A DNA stretch of 64,000 bases. Source: Pusillimonas sp. MFBS29. GTDB taxonomy: Bacteria > Pseudomonadota > Gammaproteobacteria > Burkholderiales > Burkholderiaceae_B. Location of the stretch: NCBI RefSeq assembly GCF_020687695.1, contig NZ_JAJEWL010000008.1, positions 62,001 through 126,000 on the forward strand. The letters are read 5' to 3'. Numbering within the stretch: position 1 is the stretch's first letter; every line of letters starts with the position of its first letter. The notes beneath the pieces are model-generated. The model saw only the letters and a list, made by a program, of their open reading frames with translations, was not told the origin of the DNA and did not search any database. Positions 24,908 through 33,429 of the stretch are shown here, in pieces. The position numbers and the translations under genes were made by a program.

Positions 24908-25993
24908 TTAATCTCTTTCCAGCAGCACGCTGCGCTCGGGCTTGAATTGCAAGGTGACCTGGCGGCCTATCGGCAGATCTATGTAGGACGGTGAGACGGC
25001 ACTTAGCTTGGTGTTGCCTGCCGTGGAAAATTCATACTCTGTTTTTTGGCCCACAAACACGCGCCGAATGACCGTTGCCGCCACGCAGTTAACTCCCTGC
25101 GAACCCTCAGGCAAGATTTCGACCGCCTCAGGGCGCACCATCACATATCCAGCGCGCTTGCCAAGGGAATGCGGATCACTGACGCTGAAATCTCCCAGAG
25201 AGGTTCTGACTCGACCCATCCCGTCTTCGGCACCGAGATGCTCACATTCGAAAACGTCAGCTTTGCCGATGAAGCGGGCAGTGAATAAATGGCGAGGTGT
25301 GTGATAAAGCTCGGTGGGTGTACCCTGCTCAACAATCGCGCCTTTATTCATCACGACAATGCGATCAGACATGGCCAGCGCCTCGTCCTGATCGTGCGTC
25401 ACAAAAACGGTCGTTGTCCTGAGCTTGAGCTGCAGTTCGCGCAACTCACCGCGCATCTGCTCGCGCAGCTTTGCATCCAGGTTGGACAAAGGCTCATCCA
25501 GCAGCAATACTTTGCCGTTACGCACGATGGCCCGTGCAAGTGCCACCCGCTGTTGTTGGCCGCCTGACAATTGAGTGGCCGAGCGCGCGGCAAAGTCACC
25601 AAGACCCACCATTTCGAGCGCACGGGCGACCTGACTTCGAATTTCGCTCTTGTCCATGCCGGCGCCCTCCAACGGGAACGCCACATTTTCATAAACACTC
25701 ATGTGCGGCCAAATCGCGTACGACTGGAACACCATGCCCAAATCGCGCTTGTGCGTCGGTACATTGACACCAGACTGACTATTGAAGACATCCTCGCCGT
25801 TCAACGATATATGCCCTTTTGTAGGCTCTTCCAGGCCAGCAATACAACGCAGTGTCGTTGTTTTCCCGCAGCCGCTAGGGCCGAGAAATGTACAAAACTC
25901 ACCCTCTTGAATTTCGAGGCCGATCGACTTTACCGCCTCGACTACTCCGTGCTCGGTCGGGTAATGAACCTGCAAGTCCGCTATACGTAACAC
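24908..25993 (-). CDS. ABC transporter ATPase, Fbp/Pot type with TOBE domain
   Basis: A 361-residue importer ATPase. Walker A GPSGCGKTT, Q-loop VFQSYAIWPHMSV, signature LSGGQQQRVALARA, Walker B VLLLDEPLSNLD and H-loop FVTHDQDEA fill the first 240 residues. A C-terminal TOBE regulatory domain follows. It belongs with the permease 13 bases upstream and the binding protein at 27815. The family imports ferric iron, polyamines, 2-aminoethylphosphonate or small acids; which applies here is not visible. Confidence 0.9.
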   Translation of the reverse strand: MLRIADLQVHYPTEHGVVEAVKSIGLEIQEGEFCTFLGPSGCGKTTTLRCIAGLEEPTKGHISLNGEDVFNSQSGVNVPTHKRDLGMVFQSYAIWPHMSVYENVAFPLEGAGMDKSEIRSQVARALEMVGLGDFAARSATQLSGGQQQRVALARAIVRNGKVLLLDEPLSNLDAKLREQMRGELRELQLKLRTTTVFVTHDQDEALAMSDRIVVMNKGAIVEQGTPTELYHTPRHLFTARFIGKADVFECEHLGAEDGMGRVRTSLGDFSVSDPHSLGKRAGYVMVRPEAVEILPEGSQGVNCVAATVIRRVFVGQKTEYEFSTAGNTKLSAVSPSYIDLPIGRQVTLQFKPERSVLLERD

Positions 25994-26006
25994 TTTTGCC
26001 TCTCAA

Positions 26007-27725
26007 TTATCGATTATCAGCTTTACGACCGCCCCACATCTGCCATATGAGCATAGTGAGGAACAGCAATACCACCAGCCACAGTCCCACTGCAGCAGCC
26101 TTGTTCGGCTCACCGCCGACCCAGAAATTCCACAACACCACCGGCAGCGTCTGGTTTTCACCGCCTTGCAAGAGCAACGCAGAGGACAGCTCACGTATGC
26201 AGTGTGCAATAACCCAGATCCATACAGCCAGAGCTGCAGGCAGGGTAAGCGGCAGAACGACTCGACGCATTACACGTCCCCATGATGCGCCTGAAGTCCT
26301 TGCAGCCTCTTCCAGCTCTTTGTGTAGCTGCAACATGACCGAGTTGGTGCTGCGCGTTCCGAAAGGAATATAGGTAGTGATATAGGCGATCACGATGATC
26401 CAGACACTGCCGTACACGCTAAGGAACGGCATATTCAGATACACATAGACCAGGGCAACACCTATCATGGTTCCAGGTATCGCTATAGGCAGGAAAGCCA
26501 GAAAGTCGACAACTTTTCCGCTCTTGCCCCCCTTGCGCACAACAATCCAGGAAACCAATACCGAAAACAACGCCACCACGGTCGCCGCTACGATGCCTAT
26601 CAGCAGCGAGTTGCCCAACGCACGCAATGTGAGGGAATTGGTGAAAAAGGCCAGGTGATTGGACCAACTTGCCAGACTGATCGCCTTCATCGAGGGTGGC
26701 ATCAACCATGGCATCAGGCTGGTCCACCCCAGTATTCCCAGCGGAATAATGGTCGCCAGGCAGAAATAGACAAAAATAGCGCCAAGTACAGGCAGCTTCC
26801 AGCGTCCAAGCTTGATCAGACGAGGCCGGAAATTCTTGCCGGTGACGGTAACGAAGCGGCTTGCGTTGCGTGTGAGCCGATGATATGCCCAGGCTTGCAA
26901 CAACAGAATGACGAGGAAGAAGACCGCTATCGTGCTGATGATGTGGTAAGCCGACATGCCTCCGGCGCTATCCGTGGCCAGGTAAACAATACGGCTGGAC
27001 AGCACAAAGATATTGACGGGCATGCCCAATGTGCCAGGAACGTCGAACACCAAGAACCCCACCATCAGCATGAAAATGGCGGCAGCCAGCAACGACGGCG
27101 ACAGCAGCGGCACAAAAATTCGACGAAACAGCTTGTAGCGTCCTGCGCCCGACGCCATGGCGGCCTCTTCAAGACTCGGATCCATGTTCCGAAAGGCGGG
27201 GCACAGAATAAGAAAGGTTGAAGGAACCAGAGACAAGGCCTGAACAAAGATCATTCCACCCAGCGAATAAATATTGATGGAAAAATCATCTATGCCGGTT
27301 ATGTCTCGAATCAAGGTATTGATGAAGCCTATACGAGGGCTCAACAGCAGAATCCAGCCAATCGCCAACAAAAACGGAGGGATGGCCATAGGCAAAGTCA
27401 GGCAAATGCGCAAGCCGCGCTTGCCGGGCAGATCAGTACGTTCGACCGCCCAGGCCAAGGCAACACCCAGCACCATCGCCCCCAGCATGGAACCCACTGC
27501 AAACTGCACAGTGGTCCACACCATTTTCCAGAACTCTGGGTCACCGTATACAGTAAAGTAATTCCCTATGGTCCAACCGGGATCGAAAGGCAGGCCCGAC
27601 GGCGTCAGGCTACTAACAATAAGGATCCCGAGGGGAACCAATACAAGATAAGCCAGAACCAAAAGAACGACCAATACAGGCAGGCCGTTCGAGAATCGAT
27701 TCTGTGCTGCTGAACCAGACTTCAT
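26007..27725 (-). CDS. ABC transporter permease, two fused membrane domains (FbpB/AfuB type)
   Basis: A 572-residue permease with two BPD_transp_1 halves in one chain, about 12 membrane segments in all. Each half carries an EAA loop, EAAMASGAGRYKLFRRI near residue 190 and EAARTSGASWGRVMRRV near residue 480. This fused layout is usual for ferric-iron-type importers. It has a Lys/Asn-poor cytoplasmic start and ends FLTMLIWQMWGGRKADNR. It is in an operon with the binding protein (89 bases upstream) and ATPase (13 bases downstream). Confidence 0.88.
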   Translation of the reverse strand: MKSGSAAQNRFSNGLPVLVVLLVLAYLVLVPLGILIVSSLTPSGLPFDPGWTIGNYFTVYGDPEFWKMVWTTVQFAVGSMLGAMVLGVALAWAVERTDLPGKRGLRICLTLPMAIPPFLLAIGWILLLSPRIGFINTLIRDITGIDDFSINIYSLGGMIFVQALSLVPSTFLILCPAFRNMDPSLEEAAMASGAGRYKLFRRIFVPLLSPSLLAAAIFMLMVGFLVFDVPGTLGMPVNIFVLSSRIVYLATDSAGGMSAYHIISTIAVFFLVILLLQAWAYHRLTRNASRFVTVTGKNFRPRLIKLGRWKLPVLGAIFVYFCLATIIPLGILGWTSLMPWLMPPSMKAISLASWSNHLAFFTNSLTLRALGNSLLIGIVAATVVALFSVLVSWIVVRKGGKSGKVVDFLAFLPIAIPGTMIGVALVYVYLNMPFLSVYGSVWIIVIAYITTYIPFGTRSTNSVMLQLHKELEEAARTSGASWGRVMRRVVLPLTLPAALAVWIWVIAHCIRELSSALLLQGGENQTLPVVLWNFWVGGEPNKAAAVGLWLVVLLFLTMLIWQMWGGRKADNR

Positions 27726-27814
27726 ACTGCTAGTATCCTATGGGGAAGGCACGCGACACCATCAAGGCACCGCGCGCATAACTGCGATTAAGGCAGTGTG
27801 CAGGCGAGTTCGAC

Positions 27815-28855
27815 TTATCGGGCCTTGGGGCCGTCCGCAAGAATCGCGTTATATTTTTCGTTCAGACCGGCCAACTTCTCCGTGTCGTCGAAAGACCATT
27901 CAGCCACTTCTTTCCCTTGCAACATCTTATAAGTTTCCGTGCTGGGTACCAGCGGATTGCCCCGGGACGTTGCACTTTCGTAGATTTTGGCACCCTCATC
28001 CGTCATCAACCATAAGGCCAGCAACATGGCTGCATCCGGGTTTACCGACGATTTTGTTATGCCGCTCGAGATAGTGTGCATGGGTGTTGGGTCGAGCAAA
28101 CGAAAGTTGACTGGCGCACCAGCTTTCAAGACCGGCTGCATTGAATGATAGAAGCCAATCGCTATATCGACCTCGCCGGATGCCACACCTTGTGCCAGAG
28201 GGAATGTCGACTTGAAAAGATAGGGCTTCATTGTGACCAGCTCACGGAGCTCTTTCTCGGCCTTTTCCTCGCCCCACTTGCTGGCCAGCTGCGCAAACGC
28301 TGCCGCGCGCACCCAACTGCCGATCTTTCCATTCCATTTGGGATCGATAAGCTGGTCCCAGGTTGTGGGGACATCCGCCTCCTTGACCAATCCTGTATTC
28401 CATATCTGGACATATACCGAAGCCGTTGTCGGCACTGCGTAAGAAGCAGGAAGAAGTTTCTCCGGCAGGCCCAGATTCTCTGCGCTCAGGTCTTTCAACA
28501 GGCCACGATTATGTAGCTGCCACAGGTGATCAGGTCCGCCGGTCAGGACATCTGCGCTTTTTCCCGATGCCTGTTCTTCCTGAATGACCCGTGATGCGAG
28601 TTCGTTGCCACCAACCAAGCGCACATACCGAACTTTGACATCGGGATACTCCTTGGCAAACCCTTTCAGTACTTTAGCGATTTGATCCTCAGGAGAGCTC
28701 TCATACCATGTGATTTGCTGGCCATTGGCCACGGCCGCTTTTGCCAACCTATCCATAACTTCTGCGCTTTGCGCATGTGCCCCGGTACAGAACCCTGCCG
28801 CAGCCATAGCGAGAACAGGTGCCAATGCCTTCAGGCGGGTGCGAAATTTTTTCAT
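27815..28855 (-). CDS. ABC transporter family 1 extracellular substrate-binding protein
   Basis: A 346-residue periplasmic binding protein of the AfuA/FbpA-like class. The signal peptide starts MKKFRTRLKALAPVLAMAAA and ends about AHAQS. The mature domain has ITWYESSPEDQIAKVLKGF, and DVPTTWDQLIDPKWNGKIG, a typical hinge-region block of this family. I place the start at 28855 because GGAGG lies just before it; an ATG four codons upstream would overlap that Shine-Dalgarno sequence. The Tyr ligands typical of ferric-binding proteins are not obvious, so an organic ligand is possible. Confidence 0.85.
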   Translation of the reverse strand: MKKFRTRLKALAPVLAMAAAGFCTGAHAQSAEVMDRLAKAAVANGQQITWYESSPEDQIAKVLKGFAKEYPDVKVRYVRLVGGNELASRVIQEEQASGKSADVLTGGPDHLWQLHNRGLLKDLSAENLGLPEKLLPASYAVPTTASVYVQIWNTGLVKEADVPTTWDQLIDPKWNGKIGSWVRAAAFAQLASKWGEEKAEKELRELVTMKPYLFKSTFPLAQGVASGEVDIAIGFYHSMQPVLKAGAPVNFRLLDPTPMHTISSGITKSSVNPDAAMLLALWLMTDEGAKIYESATSRGNPLVPSTETYKMLQGKEVAEWSFDDTEKLAGLNEKYNAILADGPKAR

Positions 28856-28869
28856 GCTTGCCTCCATAA

Positions 28870-28889
28870 TTAGTTAACGCGTGTACTAA
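28870..28889. promoter_or_regulatory. Imperfect 20-base palindrome before the binding-protein gene
   Basis: TTAGT at 28870 is matched by ACTAA at 28885-28889 around a central ACGCGT; 16 of 20 positions are symmetric. It sits just upstream of the Shine-Dalgarno sequence of the gene starting at 28855, where a bound repressor would block transcription of the importer operon. The binding protein is unknown; the GntR protein at 28950 is one candidate. Confidence 0.45.
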
Positions 28890-28949
28890 TATAGCATGCC
28901 GCTTTTGCCTGCTCAACAAGCAAGCATCACTCAATAATTCTTTAATTCG

Positions 28950-29711
28950 TCAGGCGCTTATGGCATGGGCCACGAGTTCGGCCGGACCGATATCCGGAAG
29001 GTCTCCACGGCTTTCCCGCTGCTGGCGCAGCTCCTCGATTAATTGGCGCTTGTTCTGCCGGCTGCGATAGGCGTGCTCGCGCATCAGAGCTTCGGCGCGA
29101 TTGGCCTGACGATTTATCAGCGCCTGCAGAACATCTTCGTGGTCGCTTTGGGCTCGCGCCACGAATGAGGTTTCGAGCCGGGTCGGAACCAGCGGCAAGG
29201 TCAGTGAGCCAGGCCCCACGAAGGGCAGCTTGTTGTTATGATCCAGCGCCGAAACCAGGGCGGAGTTACCGCAAGCATCTACCAACACTTCATGAAAGCG
29301 CTGGTTCAGCCGCCGCCACGCTTCGGCGTCAACCATGCGACTGTCTGAATTGGTGGCCCGGTCAACCAGCTCGCGTCCCAGACGTACGATTGCCTCCAGC
29401 GATGCCTGCACGTCCTGACTCAGTCCGTTCTCGGCAATCAGCCGCACGGCCATGCCTTCGAGCAGTCCTCGAACATCGACGGCATCGGCAATATCAGACA
29501 TGGAAAACGTGCGCACACGATAGCCGCCCGAACGCATGCGCTCGAGCAGCCCTTCTTTTTCAAGTTCGGCGAAGGCCAAGCGCAGTGGCGTACGCGAAAC
29601 ACCCAGTCGGGCGGCATACCCAAGTTCGGTCAGCCGCTCGCCTGGCTGCGCCTGACCGGACAGAATCAGATCCCGCAGCTCAGATATCACACGATCAGTT
29701 TGCACAGCCAT
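28950..29711 (-). CDS. GntR-family (FCD subfamily) transcriptional regulator
   Basis: A 253-residue regulator beginning MAVQTDRVISELRDLIL. The winged helix contains SGQAQPGERLTELGYAARLG and SRTPLRLAFAELEKEGLL, and the remainder is a helical FCD domain. AGGGGA before the ATG at 29711 sets the start; the frame continues upstream into the operator region without similarity to the family. It is divergent from the aromatic cluster, with three matching palindromes between, and may also control the ABC importer behind it. Confidence 0.9.
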   Translation of the reverse strand: MAVQTDRVISELRDLILSGQAQPGERLTELGYAARLGVSRTPLRLAFAELEKEGLLERMRSGGYRVRTFSMSDIADAVDVRGLLEGMAVRLIAENGLSQDVQASLEAIVRLGRELVDRATNSDSRMVDAEAWRRLNQRFHEVLVDACGNSALVSALDHNNKLPFVGPGSLTLPLVPTRLETSFVARAQSDHEDVLQALINRQANRAEALMREHAYRSRQNKRQLIEELRQQRESRGDLPDIGPAELVAHAISA

Positions 29712-29766
29712 ATAAGTTCCCCTGGTGAGTTGTCGTTCGAGCCATGCATCACCCAGACTCAAGCGT

Positions 29767-29778
29767 ATTGTATGCAAT
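29767..29778. promoter_or_regulatory. Operator ATTGTATGCAAT (GntR site A)
   Basis: A 12-base near-perfect palindrome 55 bases upstream of the GntR gene start, on the side that would control that gene. Related copies lie at 29797 and 29849. Confidence 0.6.
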
Positions 29779-29796
29779 TTGGTTGAAAACAGAATG

Positions 29797-29808
29797 ATTG
29801 CATGCAAT
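29797..29808. promoter_or_regulatory. Operator ATTGCATGCAAT (GntR site B)
   Basis: A perfect palindrome 30 bases from site A, about three helical turns, so two bound dimers would face the same side of the DNA. It lies in the gap between the divergent GntR and FAH genes. Confidence 0.65.
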
Positions 29809-29848
29809 AATTTAACCGATTAACTAATTATCGCCTTAATTTCGAGTT

Positions 29849-29860
29849 ATTGTATGCAAT
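29849..29860. promoter_or_regulatory. Operator ATTGTATGCAAT (GntR site C)
   Basis: Same sequence as site A, 52 bases beyond site B (about five turns) and 29 bases before the ATG of the FAH-family gene. It is placed to block the promoter of the aromatic cluster. An in-frame ATG lies inside this site, but the real start is at 29890. Confidence 0.6.
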
Positions 29861-29889
29861 ATACATACACTCAGCGATCAAGGAAGCAA

Positions 29890-30732
29890 ATGCGTATCGC
29901 CCGTTATACACATCAAGGTCAATGCCACTGGGGGCTTACCGACGAGAAGCAGGTTTTTTCCCTGGATGCCCGATGGCCCACGCTCGACCAGGGTCTGGCT
30001 CAGGGGACGGACGCCCTGCTGCGCGCAGCCAAGGACGCTGCCGGCACCGGCATACCTGTGGATCAGATCCAGTGGCTGCCCCCTGTCGAGGCCCATTCAA
30101 AGATTCTTTGCGTTGGTCTGAACTATGGCCGCCACGTACAAGAGACAGGCAAGTCTCAGGCCGATCACCCTTCCCTCTTTCTGCGCCACCTGGATTCTTT
30201 CGTCGGGCATGAGCAGGCTATCGTAAAGCCCGTTCATTCCGGGCAGTTCGACTACGAAGGCGAACTCGTGGTGGTCATCGGACGCGAGGGCCGGCATATT
30301 GCACCAGAGCAGGCCATGGACTATGTTGCCGGATATACCTGCATGGCAGAGAACTCCGTGCGTGACTTCCAGAAGCACACCACCCAGGTCACAGCGGGCA
30401 AGAACTTTGCGTCCAGCGGTTCAATCGGGCCGTGGATCACGCCCGCCGGCGTTGATCCAGCCACGCTGCAACTGACAACACGCCTGAACGGCCAGACAGT
30501 GCAGGATGCAAGCGTTTCGGATCTTATTTTCCCGATTCCCACACTGATTGCATACATCAGCACGTTCTGTGTGCTGCGGCCGGGAGACCTCATCGCTACG
30601 GGCACACCCGAAGGGATAGGCTCCAAACGCACCCCACCGCTGTTCATGAAAGAAGGAGACATCCTGGAGGTCTCTGTATCTGGCATGGGTGTATTGCGCA
30701 CGCCGGTCATTAATGAACAGCTCAGCTCATAA
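29890..30732 (+). CDS. Fumarylacetoacetate hydrolase-family enzyme, probable fumarylpyruvate hydrolase type
   Basis: A 280-residue FAH-fold protein. The core motifs are KILCVGLNYGRHVQETG, FDYEGELVVVIGREGRHI with metal-binding E123 and E125, YTCMAENSVRDFQ, and GDLIATGTPEGIG. AGGAAG sets the ATG at 29890. It is first in the aromatic cluster. With a gentisate-dioxygenase-like gene downstream, hydrolysis of fumarylpyruvate (as NagK) or of an amino analogue is the most likely job; a homoprotocatechuate isomerase (HpaG-like) role is a lesser possibility. Confidence 0.82.
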   Translation: MRIARYTHQGQCHWGLTDEKQVFSLDARWPTLDQGLAQGTDALLRAAKDAAGTGIPVDQIQWLPPVEAHSKILCVGLNYGRHVQETGKSQADHPSLFLRHLDSFVGHEQAIVKPVHSGQFDYEGELVVVIGREGRHIAPEQAMDYVAGYTCMAENSVRDFQKHTTQVTAGKNFASSGSIGPWITPAGVDPATLQLTTRLNGQTVQDASVSDLIFPIPTLIAYISTFCVLRPGDLIATGTPEGIGSKRTPPLFMKEGDILEVSVSGMGVLRTPVINEQLSS

Positions 30733-30742
30733 AGGAAACACG

Positions 30743-31732
30743 ATGCACGAAGGAGTTCTCTATCTCACCGAACAGGACGTGGTCTCGGTGCTCGACATGC
30801 CCGCAGCCATAGACGCCCTGCAAGGCATGCTTACTGCACAAGGTCACGGCAAAGTGAAGAACGTGCCCAAGGCCCTGGGCACCTGGGGCGATGGCAGCTC
30901 GATGCACGCCTTGGGGTCGGTCATGACTGAAGACGGTCAGTGCGGATTCAAGACCTGGGTCTACACCAAGAAGGGTGGCGGCTCCATGTACAGTCTGTTC
31001 GACAGCGAGAACGGCCGTCTGCTGGCACTGATAGAGGCCCGTGCCCTGGGTATGATGCGCACGGCAGCCATCAGCGGCGTGGCCACATCGGTTCTGGCCC
31101 CCCAGGACAGCCATATTGCCGCGCTGATCGGCACTGGCCCCCAGGCCGTCACTCAGCTTTCCACACTGGCCGCCGTCCGCGAACTGAGCGAGGTTCGTGT
31201 CTATAGCCCGACACCTGAAAAACGTCAGGCTTTTGTTGAAAAGCTGGCTTCGCGTTATCCGTTCAAGCTGCGTGCCTGCGACTCTCTCGAGGCGGCAATG
31301 GATGGCGCCGAAATTGCGACGACCATTACTCGCGCCACCGATCCATTCCTGACGCCCGCCCACATGACCACCTGCAAACATCTGAATGCGGTCGGAGCTA
31401 TTCTGGCAACCAAGGCTGAAGTAGACCAGGCAGTCATGCAAAGCGCTGATCTCATCGCTGTCGACGACAAGGAAAATGCCGTGCGAGGCTCACGCGAATT
31501 GCGTGAATTGCTGGGCACCGACGGTTCCACCTGGACCGATGTGGCCGTGCTGAGCAATCTGCTTGCCCAAGGCCTGCGTCGCCCTGCCGATGCACAACTG
31601 ACCATCTTCAAGGGCATGGGCATGGGTATGTCTGACCTGGCTGTTGCGGGTCGCGTCTACGAACGTGCGATCGAGCGGAATCTGGGGATCGCCTTGCCGC
31701 CCCAGACTCGCGAGAACCTTCTGCTTAAGTAA
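30743..31732 (+). CDS. Ornithine cyclodeaminase/mu-crystallin-family protein
   Basis: A 329-residue protein with the family's NAD-binding core ALIGTGPQAVTQLSTL at about residue 130 and the preceding ARALGMMRTAAISG block. Family members deaminate ornithine, reduce cyclic imines (ketimine reductase) or dehydrogenate amino acids. It lies 10 bases after the FAH-family gene and 33 bases before the cupin dioxygenase, so it is part of the aromatic operon. An enzyme that acts on amines or imines in this place suggests an amino-substituted aromatic substrate. This is inference. Confidence 0.8.
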   Translation: MHEGVLYLTEQDVVSVLDMPAAIDALQGMLTAQGHGKVKNVPKALGTWGDGSSMHALGSVMTEDGQCGFKTWVYTKKGGGSMYSLFDSENGRLLALIEARALGMMRTAAISGVATSVLAPQDSHIAALIGTGPQAVTQLSTLAAVRELSEVRVYSPTPEKRQAFVEKLASRYPFKLRACDSLEAAMDGAEIATTITRATDPFLTPAHMTTCKHLNAVGAILATKAEVDQAVMQSADLIAVDDKENAVRGSRELRELLGTDGSTWTDVAVLSNLLAQGLRRPADAQLTIFKGMGMGMSDLAVAGRVYERAIERNLGIALPPQTRENLLLK

Positions 31733-31765
31733 TACACCAATCATCGTCATACCCGAGGAATAATC

Positions 31766-32884
31766 ATGAGCAATCAAACCCATCAGTTCGTCGATGTAAG
31801 CGGCGCAGCCCCACGTGAACAAAACATGTGGCCATCCATTGTGATTCCCAAAGAGGCGATCGAGCTGGAAGCTGCCCGCCTGCAGGATATCGCCAAGCCG
31901 GACAATGGTCGACGCGCCAGCATGATCGTTCACCCGCAGGCGGCCAAACCGGGTCTGGGCCTGGCCCCGGGCATTGACGTAACGATCAACGTCCTGAATC
32001 CGGGCGAGCGCACCTTCAATCTGCGCAAGAATTCCAATATGGTGGAAATCTGTATCGCAGGCAGTGGCGTTGCCGTCTGTGACGGGAAAAGCACGCGGGT
32101 ATCGCGCTTTGATGTGTGGAACACACCGTCCATGTCCATCCACAGCTATTACAACGACAGCAATACCCCCTGGGTGCGCCTGTCGTACTCGAACGCACCG
32201 CTGCTGGAAAAGCTTGAAGTCCACTACGTGGAAGAATTCGAAGGCGATGTGCCTCCGGCCGATGCCGGTACATCGCTGCCGGCTACACCTGGCCAGTCCG
32301 GTCCGCGCGCGCGCGATCTGGCCCTGCGCGAGCAGATTACTGAAGAAGGTGCCTGGCTGCTGGGCTATGAATGGCTGATCGACATCGACGTGATCGAATC
32401 CAAATCGCTGCACTGGCCATGGTCCAAGGTTTCCAGCTACCTGCCTTCGGTTGAAGACATCGCCAAGGGCTACAACGGGCGCCGCCTCTTCGTGCTGTAC
32501 AACCCGGCCACCGAACGCCGCATCGGTACGACACACAGCTTCTTCGCCACCATTTCTTCGTCGCCACCCGACACTCACCACGTTCCTCATCGCCATAGTT
32601 CGGCCGCAATGAATTACTACCTGCGCGGACGCGGATACAGCAAAGTCAATGGCGAGCGCCTGGAATGGAAAGAAGGTGACTTGATTCTGTCCGCACCCGG
32701 CTGGGCCATGCACTCGCACCACTCCGGCGATCAGGTCACGTCAGCCCTGACGATACAGGACCATCCGCTGCAGATTGCTATGGAATCCCTGATCTGGCAG
32801 GAACGTATCAAAGAGCCGATTCTCACGCTGGGTCGTCAAGTCGGTTTTGAAAGCAACCGTGCGCAACTCACCACTGCCGGCTGA
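31766..32884 (+). CDS. Gentisate 1,2-dioxygenase-like bicupin ring-cleavage enzyme
   Basis: A 372-residue bicupin. The C-terminal cupin has the metal-binding HHVPHRHSSAAMNYYLRGRG and, later, PGWAMHSHHSGD, which supply the His ligands of the ferrous iron. The N-terminal cupin lacks an HxH motif (INVLNPGERTFNLRKNSNM). Relatives cleave gentisate, 5-aminosalicylate or 1-hydroxy-2-naphthoate with O2. It sits between the OCD-family gene and the Rieske oxygenase, consistent with cleaving the ring product of that oxygenase. Exact substrate unknown. Confidence 0.85.
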   Translation: MSNQTHQFVDVSGAAPREQNMWPSIVIPKEAIELEAARLQDIAKPDNGRRASMIVHPQAAKPGLGLAPGIDVTINVLNPGERTFNLRKNSNMVEICIAGSGVAVCDGKSTRVSRFDVWNTPSMSIHSYYNDSNTPWVRLSYSNAPLLEKLEVHYVEEFEGDVPPADAGTSLPATPGQSGPRARDLALREQITEEGAWLLGYEWLIDIDVIESKSLHWPWSKVSSYLPSVEDIAKGYNGRRLFVLYNPATERRIGTTHSFFATISSSPPDTHHVPHRHSSAAMNYYLRGRGYSKVNGERLEWKEGDLILSAPGWAMHSHHSGDQVTSALTIQDHPLQIAMESLIWQERIKEPILTLGRQVGFESNRAQLTTAG

Positions 32885-32908
32885 TCGCCGCTACACAGGA
32901 GTCTGAAT

Positions 32909-33406
32909 ATGAATGCCGTTCTGGAAGCCGACACCCAAGTGTCCGCATTGCGCACCACCTTGCGCGATTTTTACGATGATTACGGAACCTGTCTGGACGA
33001 GTTCAGGCTCGAAGACTGGGTCAATTTCTTTACCGACGATTGCCACTACCGTGTGATTTCCCGGGAGAACATGCAGGCCAATCTGCCCCTGGGCCTGATC
33101 TACTGCATGAACAAGAACATGCTGGTCGATCGTGTCACCGCCATACATGAAACCACCATGTACGAGCCCCGCATGCTGCGTCACTTCATCAGTGGCGTAC
33201 ACATCAACAGCATCGAAGGCGACGTCATCAAGTCACAAGCCAATTTCATGATCACCGAAGCGCTGTCCGACCAGGAGCCCACAGTCAATCTGGTCGGCCA
33301 ATACCAGGATGTAATCGTACGCACCGACAAGGGCCTGCTGCTGCAGCGCCGTGACTGCGTCTACGACAACTATCGCATCCGCAACTCGATGATCGTTCCG
33401 GTTTAA
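32909..33406 (+). CDS. Aromatic-ring-hydroxylating oxygenase, beta subunit
   Basis: A 165-residue small subunit with the NTF2-like fold. Typical motifs are LEDWVNFFTDDCHYRVIS, and LLLQRRDCVYDNYRIRNS near the end. It is structural and helps assemble an alpha3beta3 oxygenase. Here the beta gene precedes the alpha gene by 23 bases, the reverse of the order in many such operons. It partners the alpha subunit at 33430. Confidence 0.88.
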   Translation: MNAVLEADTQVSALRTTLRDFYDDYGTCLDEFRLEDWVNFFTDDCHYRVISRENMQANLPLGLIYCMNKNMLVDRVTAIHETTMYEPRMLRHFISGVHINSIEGDVIKSQANFMITEALSDQEPTVNLVGQYQDVIVRTDKGLLLQRRDCVYDNYRIRNSMIVPV

Positions 33407-33429
33407 GCCCGGACAAGGAGAATTTGAAC

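Noticed and set aside
29854-29889. ATG at 29854 as start of the FAH-family gene
   Set aside because: It lies inside an operator and has no ribosome-binding site; the ATG at 29890 follows AGGAAG and starts the conserved N-terminus.
29890-30732. HpaG (homoprotocatechuate isomerase) label for the FAH-family gene
   Set aside because: Although hpaH and hpaI are 7 kb away, the gene is in an operon with a gentisate-type dioxygenase and under another regulator.
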